Translations under genes and position numbers: made by a program
In this document: positions 11,929 to 23,786 of the stretch, piece by piece
How the letters are laid out: every line of letters starts with the position of its first letter
How positions within the stretch are numbered: the stretch's first letter is position 1
Assembly (NCBI RefSeq): GCF_028769735.1
Contig: NC_088170.1
Span: forward strand, 61,977,085-62,041,084
DNA from: Zonotrichia leucophrys gambelii
Lineage: Eukaryota > Chordata > Aves > Passeriformes > Passerellidae
Reading direction: 5' to 3'
Length of the DNA: 64,000 nucleotides
Notes under the pieces: model-generated
The model's database searches: none
What the model was told of the DNA's origin: nothing
The model's input: only the letters and a program-made list of their open reading frames with translations

Positions 11929-14900
11929 CTACAAAGTAGTTTAGAAATGAATTAATTATTGTGGGTTTAAATGACCCTTTATAAAATGCAGATTTTCCCT
12001 TTCACATACACACATGACATCTACAGGCATTCTCTGTTCAGCTGAAATTCTGCCATTCTTACAGGCATCAGGAGTTGGCTCTTGTTGGAGGACAGATACA
12101 AATGTTTATTGTCCTCTAGATGGATAGAACATGACAAATTTTGTTTTGATCTGCCTTGGGGCATGGAAGATTTCAGTTCTCATCTTTAAAGGGTGTAATG
12201 CAAAAGTCTTGATCTGAAACAAATTGGAATTATTACAATAACTGTCTAATTATAGATGGCCTGAAATAAACCTCAATTTCAGTCCAGTTCAGGAAAATCT
12301 AATGACGTCTGATGTTTACACCTAATTCCTGGCTCCAAGCCAAGTTAATGTTCTCATGAAATCTGATTGGATCTGTCAGGATCAAAATATCTGGCATTAT
12401 AATGATACAAACGCTGAAAAGAAAGTTTTATAACTTAGTATTGTAATCCATAATTATGTTAAAAGTCTATCTGAATTTACTGTCTTTTTTTACCCTTTAC
12501 AATTTTTACCCAAATTTCAGAAATTTGGTTTCAGTCCCTTGCCAGTCTTGATACACAAGGGTGTCTTACTTCATTGGCAAATGGAGAATCGAGCAACAGG
12601 GTCAAATAAGCAATTCCTTTGTGTAAGGGAAAATATAAAATCCAGACAGCTCAGTTGTGCTCAATAGTATGGTTTGATTCATTTCTTCTCATCATTTGCA
12701 CCTAACTAACAATAATTGCTGCATCAGCCAACAAAAAATTCTGATGAGAAAGGATAGAAGAAGCAGTTCTCAGATTGATCACCAGTACTACTTCTGACGA
12801 GTTGGCAGCCTTTTAAATACCACCTAAAGCTAAGTTTTAGCATCCAGTTTATGATCAACCACATCACAACTCTGTCTAAAATGTTCTGGAGAAACCCAGA
12901 AAGTTTTTGTCTAATTGAAGCCAATTTTGACAAAGAGCAGATACCTGCGTGTAGATTAGGTACATTTCCTAAGCTCATTGGCTGCTCCAGGCCAGTGCCT
13001 GCACAGTGACTCAGGTCAGCAGAACATGGGCTCAGGGAGGAAAACACTGTTGGGCTATTGGGTTATATCCTGAGCAGATCCTGGAACCCTGCACATATGA
13101 AACCTTACTCATTTTGCAGATTGGAAGATTTCAATCTCTGCTCACAGGAAAGCAGTAGAATGCATCCCAAGTGAATGGAGAAGATGTTATTTTACTGTAT
13201 TCCAAATAGAAAAAATATAAGCGTGTACCGTAGACTGGATTATTCTTTGGTGATACCTAGGTTACAGGTCACACAGCGGACAGCCTGAATTTCCATCTGC
13301 AGATCTTAGAAGTGGTTTTTTTTCTCTTCAAAACTGATCAAGGAATGCAAGCAGTTACCTTAGTGAAACTCAAAAAAATCTTTCTTCCCTTTTCTGAGAC
13401 CGGGTATTTCAAACTGGAAAGGTACCAGAGCTTGAAAATGTTAGACTCCCCACTATTTTATAGTATTACACAAGAAATCCTGACAGAAGGAACTTGGGTC
13501 TTTGGTTCAAGGTCCTTGTCTGGGAGGGAAGTTCACAATTGAAGATCAACCTGCCAAGTCCTGGCATAAGCCATGCCATGTCAAAAATAAGCATATGCAT
13601 ATGGAAATAGGAAAATCTGTCTAGATATCAACTAAGTCTGAATTCATGCAAAAATATGAAGAGAGGGGTAAAGCTAATCCTCAACTCTTCATGGGCTGCC
13701 AATTCCCTTCTCTCTGTTAGATAAAATTATTTATTTAGGCTTCAATTTCAGAGTGCAATGCAGGGTTTCAAACTTCATCTACGTATTGGTGCCTCCACAG
13801 AAAGGAACCAGAAGGAAAATTGAGCTTCTACATAGTTATGATGACCCACTGGAGGATGTGGGCGGATAAACTGTGTGGAGATTACCAACTATAACCTAAA
13901 ACCTCTCCTTTACCAGCCTAACCTTTCCCACTAGATTCTCACTCCTGTCTAGTGAGTGAATTTCTAAATTCCAGAAAGGAGTCCTGACATTACCCCATTG
14001 TTACAAAATCAAGTGTCAGTGTAGACTGGAAGTACCAGCCTGAACAGGGGATGAGTTTCATGACTGTCCAAACTGGTTTTCAAGGGAAAATATGCTATAA
14101 TCCCAGCAGAGTTGATTGAGAGCTCACTACAGAAGTCAGTTAATTAGAAGAGCACAGAAACAACAGAAAAATTAAACAGAACTGAGACTTCTGCAGACAG
14201 AAAGGAGGTTTTTAACTGGTGTAAGTATTTACCTCTTGCAAATCATATCTACTGTTGCCGCTGTCAGTTGTAGTTGTTTGTCAGTTACAGCTTTGATAAA
14301 TCCAAATCTTTTTTGGAGATTTGGTTTTTCATATTATCAAGAGACTGGTTTGGGAAAATTGGTGCATAGTACAGACATTGTAAGAGAATTGGGGGACATA
14401 ATTCACAACTACAGGAGAATTCATTCTTGACTGAATAGGTCCATACAGAATTCTGACTGCAACCATGTTTCTAAAAAAGTGAGGACACTGAATATATGCT
14501 ACAAATTTAATTAGTATCTTTTCCTTATGATGGTATTAACTAAAACACAAACTTAAATTTGCACCAGAAAACTTTATAGAAGCTTGGAAGAAACATAGTA
14601 CAAAACACGGAAGGAGGCAGAATCATTGTCTTATATAATGCAATGAAATACATTGGTAGTGATTCAGAAGACGTGATAGAAGACTGCACTGTCCATGTAG
14701 TTTCAATATACTTAAGAATAAATAAGAAGCAGACAGAATAGAATTTCTCAGTGAGGATAATTTTACTGTTCCAGACATTAAATGGAAATAATAGATCTGT
14801 AGAGGCAACAATAACATTTTCAGAACTGTGAGTGAAATCTCACTTTTATACTGTTGGAACCAAACCATAGTTTTCCAAACACAGTGATCTCCAGGGATTA

Positions 14901-17317
14901 TTTCTTCCAAGTGACTACTGTGTGTTAGCCAAACAAGATTTCTTCAAACTCTACGTGTGTTATATCACTGCATGTGCGTGTTTGTGCATATGAGTGTCTG
15001 CATGTGTAACTTAGACTTTTTACAATAGTCTCATCTGAAGAAGAAACTCATTAATAGTACCCCAGCCACAGAACATCTTACAAATGAATGGGTATTGTTC
15101 CCTTTTGACTAACAGCTGCTTTCAGTTTGAGCAGTTTACTGTAGCTAAAAGCTCTGACAATCCAGATACTTTTTGCTATCGAGGTTTATCTCAACCTGCT
15201 AAAGTCTAGATAAGGGATTGCCAGTTTTCCTGCTTCAAAGGAGACAAGAATAATTGGAACTATAAACTGTCCCATTTATCATTAAAATGCACATTTTTAT
15301 AGGACCACAGAAAGCATCTGTATCTTTACTAAGACAGGACATGCATTAGACAGGTTTAAAGTGAGACTGCTCAATGCAGCAGATCACTTGTCTGACATTT
15401 ACAGATGTTAATGTGCACACACTTATTTCAGGAGAGGAGGAAATAGCACATGCTTAATCAGAAGATTATTTCACAGAGTGAGGTACTCACCCTGAGTGGG
15501 TCTTTGCTTTAGCTGAAGCCAAGGGCTCTTAGTCCTTCACCAGAGTAACTCAGTACCTTCCAGGCCCTTTCACATTTTTCAGTACAGTTTCTCTCACTTG
15601 TGCCTTGGCATGAAGACAGTTTTGTACAGCTAGATCCAAGACCAGTGTGACTCTGAAGATTATTATAAACAATATTCCTTGGCCAAGTGTACCAATTTTT
15701 CATTTCCACAGTTCATTAACAAAAAGTGGAAACTACCAAGCCACTAATAGCCCCTGATTTGTATCAGATGTACATACTTCTTAATGGTCAATTTGGTGGA
15801 ATCTCCACTTCCTTTTTAACAGCTTGCAAATTCATCAGAGTGCAAAGTTAAGGTTAAGATTACTCCTACAGGCTGCAATTACCATTCAAATTTATAAATT
15901 CTACAGTTTTTGCAGAGAAAAAGTTTAAAAAATTTGATTATTTTCTCTTGCGTCCAGTTATTCTAAAATGGCTGCCTGCTGGTTTCCACTGCAACACTGT
16001 TAAGAAAGTTGTCTGATAAGATGCCCATTAGTTTCCCCTGTAAAAGATATTTTAGTGCTATCATAAAAGAGAAGGTTGGCTAACAAATCACTGTGAGAGA
16101 AGTGTATGGAGCTCCTAACAAATCCAGAGTTCTCTGTCAAGTTTTTTCCATTTAAATGCTCTCTCTTTCTACAAGAGATGGGGTTTGCAGGACGTATGAG
16201 TATCTTGCAGTAAGCAAAACTACTTGTTCAATGAGAATGAATAAACAAGAATCAGCTGCACAGCTGCTTTGATGATTTCATATATTCATGTTTAGATGAG
16301 TTTCCTAAGGAAACAGGAGTACAGAATCACATTGCACAGTCCCAGCTCCCTCAGCTTCTCCTCCTAGGGCAGGTGCTCCAAGACCTGAAATGTTTTTTGT
16401 CCCTGCAGCATGGGAGGCTGCTGGCCTGCTTGGCTTTGCTGTGCATTGCTGGTTTGTGGGCAACCCCTACCCTTCAGGTGGTCCCCAGACCATCTGCTGC
16501 TCTGTCCTTCTCTAACAACTTTTGAATCCTCTGATGGCTTTAATAAAGGGTAGGAGTCTCCAAAAACTTATTTTCAGCCCACACAGAGCTCTGGCCCATT
16601 CTCATAACTGACCCATATTGTTCATTGTTTGGTGTTGCTTCAGAGAAAGATATTTAAGGGGGTTACATCCATAGGAAACCAAACTTCTTTATTTCCCCTA
16701 TTAACAAAACATCATCTTGTTTATTGCTATTGCATGGGCTACAGACATACTGCAGCCACCCTTGATAAGTAGCTCAAGTCTAGAATGGAATGACATACAA
16801 AAATAGACCCTAAAACCAGTAGAGTCCTGGAGGACTTAAATAAGACTGGGAAATTGCTCCTAAGTTATTCTACAATTAATATTACAGTAAATAATCTTAA
16901 TGAGCCCCAAACCCAAAAGAAAATTTTATTTTTTTTACCACAGGATTCTGACAATCTGTTATGAAACTCTGTCTACCTCTCTTTATGTTTGATGTCCTAG
17001 ATAGCTTTCTGGTTATTTTTAAAAATATCTATTTTGTCAGCCTCTTAGCTTCTTTATGAGGGGAGTCTATTTTATTTGGTTTTCTTCCTATCATCTTGTA
17101 TTGCCTGTGTGAATGTGGTTTGACTGGTTTCTATTCTAGACCCTAAATATTTTAATCATTCCTATATACTTTCAGACCAAGATTTGCAACAACAGTTTTT
17201 GATACTCTAACCTGAGCACTAAACTAGATTTTATTTTGAAAAGCAATGTAAAAAATTAGTCTCTTTCATTGTTCTACATCTTGATACATGGACAAGGCCC
17301 TGTGTTTGCCTGGCACT
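11929..17317. other. Intergenic sequence, no gene recognised
   Basis: AT-rich sequence with a weak CR1-like patch near 16.4 kb and a TG-rich patch near 14.95-15.01 kb. The open frame at 12724-13047 (-) has no recognisable features. Confidence 0.6.
16335..16510 (-). mobile_element. Probable degraded CR1 LINE fragment
   Basis: The plus strand reads cagctccctcagcttctcc followed by cagggcaggtgctcc-like sequence, resembling the reverse complement of CR1 ORF2 (ccctcagcc...gaggtgctcca pattern). It is diverged, and its boundaries are approximate. Confidence 0.35.
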
Positions 17318-17581
17318 TCATGCATCCAAGAGCTTGGGAGTGGCTTGTTCAAGGATACCAAAAAAATCAGTTCTGAATTTCCTCTCTTCAAAGAGCTGTT
17401 TCATGGTAGAGCTGAATGAATTTAAAAACTCATTTAAAGGTCTGGCAATATGAACAACATTGGCATATAGTTTTTCAGCAAGATGAAATATGCATGTGGA
17501 AGAATAAGGAAAAAAACCAAGATACTTGCAGTCTAATCCATTTAGCAATCTGTCTCTAATTTTAATGATGTATTTGTCATT
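17318..17581 (-). other. Unrecognised exon-like open frame
   Basis: A minus-strand frame of 87 codons between an in-frame TAA and a TGA. It reads KIRDRLLNGLDCKYLGFF, then LAEKLYANVVHIARPLNEFL, and ends FFGILEQATPKLLDA. Amino-acid composition is protein-like rather than low-complexity. An AG (gagacag) sits before ATTGCT, but an acceptor there would need a polypyrimidine tract that is not visible. I recognise no family. It could be a decayed gene or retrocopy fragment, a lineage-specific exon or chance. Confidence 0.2.
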
Positions 17582-18093
17582 TTATTACTCACGAAATGTC
17601 ATTTATATGAAACTGTCACTACGATATTAGAGAGGAACAGCTTGTGTTAAACTGTGTAACATCTCTGCCAACTTTCAATGTTGGTTGCATTCTACCTCTT
17701 TAAAGTTTCCCTTACGCTTTCAATTCAGCTTGGCTATATTTCTTCATGCACCAAAGTTTTGTACACAATGGCTGTAAAAATGTGTGCATTTCGTCTTGGG
17801 GTGGATATAGCCACTATCATGGTCAGTTACTTCAACAATAAGGAAAACATGATGAAAATTTAATGTGTAAAAATAGCCTAATGTGAAATTAAAATATTAA
17901 TGCATTTGGAAATTTCTATCATAATTTTTAAGACCAATATCAAACTAATATCAAATAGATGGGGTTATAGCCACTTTGAAAGTGAAATAAGATTAAAATA
18001 AAACAGTGATAGTATATTTTCTCTTAAAGATGCTTAAAAATTTTTTCTTTATGTCTGATAATCTCCAGTGTGGAGGAAGTGTAGGTTTCTTTT

Positions 18094-18122
18094 ATGTATA
18101 TGTATATGTATATGCATGTTTA
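18094..18122. repeat. (TATATG)n microsatellite
   Basis: Four to five tatatg/tatgta units on the plus strand. Confidence 0.8.
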
Positions 18123-18544
18123 TATCAGCAACTGTGATATACAGTTTATTAGAGTTAAAAGTAAAAATTCACACCTAGTAAATAAATCCCAAATTTGTAA
18201 ATTTTTCTTCAGGAAACATGAAGAAACACAAAGGCAAAGCTTGTGTTTTTACACATTTAAGGGATTTAGGGGTCCTTATGTTCAGATCAGACGCCTTTGA
18301 AAACTGAACCAGTTTTCTCTTGTTTCTCATGTTCTATTCAAAATTTTTGATGTAAGTATCTAGGAATAACAAAAAGGCTTATGAATCTTGGAAGCATGGA
18401 ATCACCTTTGTTTTCTATAGTGAAATGAAAGCAAATATCTGCCAATTACCTTTCTATCTCGTAAGGACTCAGGAGAAAGCAACAGCCTCTTGTAGAGCAT
18501 TTTGAAGCATTAATCATAACAGAGATGCAACAAAGTTGTGTCCT

Positions 18545-19385
18545 TGAACTCAACACTGATGTCCAACTGTAAAGGACCAGACCTAAGCATGTTTTGTCTC
18601 AAACAGTGAGCATTGCTACAGGAAGTGTGTGATCAGGAGAGGGTCCCACAGAGGTGGGGCAGTGCTGTCCTGATCCAAATTCCTGCTCATAGAGACTGGG
18701 GCTGTGTCCACTTCCCCCCACCTCGCCCCTTGGAGGAGGGCTGGCTGTGAAGGAAGGAACAAAATGTGTGAGAAGTCCAATTTACATAAGAGGCAAGCAA
18801 AAGGTTAACTACAAAAGTGAGCAGACCAAGCCCTTTCACTTTCTTTTTCTCTCTCTTTTCCCTGGCTCTCTGACTTTTTCCTCTTTCTTTTCTCCTGCAA
18901 TCCCAGCTACAGACCATCCACACAGTGGGGCCAGTGTAGGGGTCATATTCTTGGTTTTCTTCCCTTTTCTGCCTGGGCAAAGTGCATTTACCACATTTTA
19001 CCCCCTGCTCCCTAGTGGGCTTTACTGTGGGAGTGGGGACATTGTGTCAGGGTGTTGTGGCTTGTTAGCCAGTGCCCTTGAACACTGGTGTGCTGTGGCT
19101 CGTGAGCCAGCAGCTTTTGAGGAGTTTATTGTGGGAGCTGAGAACTTACTGAAGTGTACTTAATTAAGGGCTTGTTTGCCTCCACTGTAGTGGAAGTGTA
19201 TTGTAAGAATTTAAGGGCTTGTTAACCAACATCTTTTCAGCCTAAATAGTGGGCTGGTTGCTGAGGTTATGGCAACTTTATAGTAAAACATAAGTGTTCC
19301 CTGACACGTGTCCAGTGTCTTTGTTCAGCCTGCTGAGGATTCACACAGAACATCTCAACCCTGATCTATGGGTCACAAAACCAAC
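18545..19385 (+). mobile_element. Possible old LTR-like or other repeat-derived block
   Basis: A block richer in GC than its surroundings. It contains a pyrimidine-rich stretch at 18835-18900 and a run of near-repeats (gtggcttgttagccag and gtggctcgtgagccag at about 19056-19110; agggcttgtt at 19168 and 19207). The tail reads gtctttgttcagcctgctg and then acacagaacatctcaaccc. That tail resembles the U5 end of avian LTRs, but I cannot name a family and see no flanking duplication or retroviral genes. The 138-codon open frame at 18747-19163 shows no recognisable protein. Confidence 0.25.
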
Positions 19386-22300
19386 AAAGGAAGTGCTTTA
19401 TTAGAATTAGTTAAAATTGTTCCTGAATTAAGATTAAAGGTAACTGTGAAAGGAGAAGATGAGTGCTCTCAGGGTCTCAACAGATGCTCAAAGATAAAGT
19501 AAATCTTGAAAAGTCAGAGGCAAAGACAAAAACTAAATACAACTCAAATAAATTCTAGTTTAATCACTAAAAGGAATAAAAATTTTAATAGAAATATATA
19601 AAATCAATGCATATGTTGATTGCAAAGAACTATTTCAGAACTTGTTCTTCCTCTAGAGAGGAACATGTCCTCAAGCTCTTCCATGAGAATCCTCACTTGT
19701 CATTAGCATTTGGTTTTAATCCACAAGTCTTCTATGCTAATCTCAAAGCAGTTGCCTTGCTTGTAGGAATGTGGAATTGAGCTTTATTAAATAACATAGA
19801 ATAACTTTTTGAACATAATTCAGTTGGCTTTATCAAAAAAAAAAAAAAACATGTGACTGAGCTATTTGTAGTATTTCAAAAATAATTTCTGAGTCTTTTT
19901 TAATCATCTTTCCTGCCTTCTGAGGATAGACTTGACTTTAATTTATGGAAAAAAGTTTGGAAAGTCAAGACATGTGATTTGCACATATACAGATATATTG
20001 TTCTCTCTGATGTAATCATAAAGGGGTGTTGACCCTGCCATTGTGAATGTTTTGGGCTTCATTCTGATCTTAGATGAAGCACATATCAGATACAGTTATC
20101 ATCGTATTACAAATATATCTCTATATTCAATCACATAAATGTCAGGCCTGGTATACAATCTGTCATTTGTAATTCTGAATCCTAAGAGATGTGTCTAGAC
20201 AAGTAATATAGATGCTGAAGAGATATAAAATCTAAATTCAGCTCCAGAGCACAGGCCAGTTATAGGTGCTCCCTGCAGATTCTGAAGTAATTGGATGGAA
20301 TGTCTTTAAAATGCAACCATATTAAAGTGTTCCCTGCATTACCTTTCAACTGCACAAAGACATGAAACAAGGCATCTAAAAAGAAGACTAAACCATGGCA
20401 CCACATTTTCACTGAAGACACACAAGCTGCGGTTAAACCAGAAGTAAATTTCAATGTGTTCTCTCCCATATAGCTGCCATCGTTGAGCCTTTGAATGTCA
20501 TTTCAATTTTTATTTTGAAAACAGAAGAGGAATTAAAGGGAACCATTAACATTTTTAATGTCAGTTTTGGAAGTCTTTTTTTATGTTTATGGTGTTCCTG
20601 TCTTAGGCACTGTATAAACAAGTCTCATCCCTAAATGGAGTCATTGCCCACATTCAGCCAAAGTCACAATGCTTTATAAATTCACTGGATTATTTGCATC
20701 TTCAAAGGCAGGCATTTGTCAATGGGGCTTAAGTTTGTGCTTGAAGTTAAGCATATGTTTAATTATGGTCCCAAATAAGGACCTAAGTTCTTTGTTACAG
20801 CATAATATGTTCATATTTCTATTATGATGCTAAATAAGTCATAAATTACAGTCGACCTGCTCTCACTGATTTTCCATAGATATATTCAGTGTTTAGGAAT
20901 AATGTCTATGCAAGAGATTCTTCCTCAGCACTTTGAACATTATGACAGAATTTGAATAGCCCAAAAAACCACAGCAAAACTTGTTGATGTGAAATGCAGT
21001 GGTAACATGTGCAGATTCATTTCTTGCTACAAATATGATGGTTCCTGCTGTGGGTTTTTAAACTTGGGCAAAACCTAAAGTGTTATTTATCTGATGGAAC
21101 TATCTTACGTGCTATAAACTGATTGATTTCCCTCATGCAACTACCCTAAAAAGAGTTATGTTAAGATTCAAATCAAAGATACCCTGTTAGGGTAAATATC
21201 CATAGTTAGAAAAAAAAATCCATTTGATTCTTGCCATCTTCCAGCTATTAAAGCTTTACCCAACTAGCAGTCTCTAGGAAAAACATCTTAATTTTTTATT
21301 TATCTTCATGGTTTGACAGACTGCACTGAATCTGCCCAGACAGAAGAATTAATCAAATGAAATATCTGTGACAAGATTTGCCATCTGGTTTTGACTGCTA
21401 CATGGCAGGAAAAGTTCTGCAAATACATTAATTGAAGACATTTATGGCAACTCTACATCATAAGAGCCATGTAACAATGATAAAATCGACTGCTGAGTCT
21501 GACCTTGGAATATTTAATACTATTTTTATTCTTCACATCATCATGAAACTGTTTTTTACAAAGATTTAACTGTAGATATCACATTATTATCAGATTGGTA
21601 GTAGCCTCCATCCTATGATTCAATTGATTTATCATCCATTACAAGAAGTCCAGAATTGTTTTGAGAGAAAACTTTTAAGATCATCAAGCCTTAAGCAAGG
21701 TGACAGAACCAGATCCATTATATTTCATGTTATTTATTTCAATGCAATAAAAATAACTTTTGGAGGGAAAACCAAACTTAGTGAGTCATATTCTAAATGT
21801 CTTGTCCTTCTTTGCAGATGCAGTTTTGTACCACATGACAGGCATGAAATCTCTTTCCAAAAAAATTCTACAAAATTATGGTTCTGAATAACGTGTTGTT
21901 TTGGGCAAGATCCTTTAGGCTATAAGGTGAAATGTTAGGTACCTAAAGATCTTTTTAGTTCCTATAATCTGTGAAATGTTTTCTTTTCCTCAGAGCTCAT
22001 ATTTTATTTGTTTTGAATGCGAGACAAAACATTAGGAAAGGCCTGGAGGGAAGTCTAGCACACAAGTGAGTAGTAACAGCCTAATCTCCTTTTACTATTG
22101 GAGGAAAATATGTTTTGGTTTCTTTCTTCTTAGTCAAGTAAACAGATAAATATATTTCCCCTGGCTTCCATTACAGCAAGTTGGCAGTTACAGAAGAATC
22201 CTTTCAGTTTTGATTTCCTGTCAGCTTTACTAACAAATGACCACAGAGTACAGTATTCCCTTGGTGTGGTTTTTATAGACTCTGTGCCTTAAAAGAAGCA

Positions 22301-23748
22301 TTTTTGAATGAAATTACTATATGTTCTCACTTGGAGGGCTTGGTTTGTTTTCTGCATGAGTACATTTCTTCTTTTAATGATTGTGTGAAATTGGGAAAAT
22401 GATAGGAAGGATGTGGCCTGAAAAAGAACATTTAAAAAAAAACAACTTTTCTTCCCTTGATCTTCATCTTCTGAGCTGGATTCAAAAGACTGGCTAAATT
22501 CAGATACAGACATAAACTGGTTCAGGCCACTTATTCAGTTTGCCCATAGCAAACAGAAAAACCAAACCAAACCAAACCAGCTCCATGTGCAAAGAGTTGA
22601 TCTCAGGGAAGTCAGTGGTGTGCTGCTGAGTGTTTTTTCAGTAGAGCTTGCTGAATTTTTTTCCTCAAAGTTGAATTTCTCCTCTTAGATTTATCTTTTA
22701 AAGAAAGAGACCTGAAAACAATACAGCTCATGAGTTGTGGTCAGAAGCTATGTGGTTCCCAAGCTCCTCAGTGGCCACTCCTATGGGCTGGGACCTAAAA
22801 TTATTGTGCTGCTTTCTCTCACCTAAAGTTCCCGGAGGGTAGCCCCTAACCTTTGCATTTGTCTCTGCAGAATGTCTCTGTTTCACACCAGGCATCCATT
22901 CACTATTCATGTGCAGGCAGACGCACATCTTGAAGAGCAATCAAAAGCCTTCTGCATGAGCAACAGTCCTTTCTAACAATTCTTCTCTTTTCCAGAGTGA
23001 GTTTTCTTTGTCTACTCTCACACACCACAGTTGTCTTTACAGGCATGGTCTCTGGAGACAGTGAGGCAAATGTAGAAATGCCAATCTGCTCCGTGCCTTT
23101 GCTGTATTTTTCTCTCCAAGACAAGTTTTCTCAAGTGTCCCTGGGTCAGGATTTTGCAGAGGGAAAATGTCCTGCAGGGAGTGCTCTGTGCTGCTGCTGA
23201 GTTGGCACCTAGGGACACAGATAGCGGCGTGGGGCAGGGAAAGGGGGAGAGACACAAAGTGACTTCATCACTTCCACCCTTACAGGGAAGATAATGAGCA
23301 AAGCACTTTCCAAACAGAGAAAGTGAAGTGTATTCAGACAGCAAAGGAGGCCGAAAAAACTGCCAAGAGAGGATTGAAGAGAACTTTCCAAAAAGCTGTC
23401 CTTAGCAGACCATAAATCTCACCCAGAAGACAGTTCAAACACAACACTTCCACCAGCCCTACTCTTCCCTGTTTATTTTCTTCCTGTCAGCGTTGGAATA
23501 GAATAATAAAGTACCAGACAAACAAACAAGACAAACAAGAAAATAAGCAAGGAAACCCAGTAGAGAAGAAAAAGAATCGGTGACCTTGTCTGTCAGCAGT
23601 GCTGAGAAGTTCCTTGGATTGCTCTTTGCTGCAGCCTGTGCAAACACCCCTGCCTCACCGTGTCCAATCCAAGAAAGGAATTCACAAACTCTTCCTAAGT
23701 GTCTGAAATAGCCATTCAGAGGAATATGGCAATCCCAAGACTGTATTT

Positions 23749-23786
23749 AAATATTTAACAGGGAAGCACATCCCTGTTAAATATTT
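23749..23786. repeat. Perfect 16-bp inverted repeat, 6-nt loop
   Basis: Left arm AAATATTTAACAGGGA at 23749-23764, loop AGCACA, right arm TCCCTGTTAAATATTT at 23771-23786. Flanking CCCAA and TTGGG can pair further outside an asymmetric internal loop. It lies in the intergenic region, about 5 kb beyond the inferred 3' end of HGF. Confidence 0.95.

Noticed and set aside
22289..22513. Minus-strand frame beginning MSVSEFSQSFESSSEDEDQG
   Set aside because: The acidic Ser-rich start is attractive, but the rest is unstructured AT-rich translation. No family or splice partner was seen, so it is too weak to annotate.
22728..23391. Cluster of overlapping frames on both strands
   Set aside because: Several overlapping frames on both strands of one GC-richer patch are expected by chance; none shows a motif.
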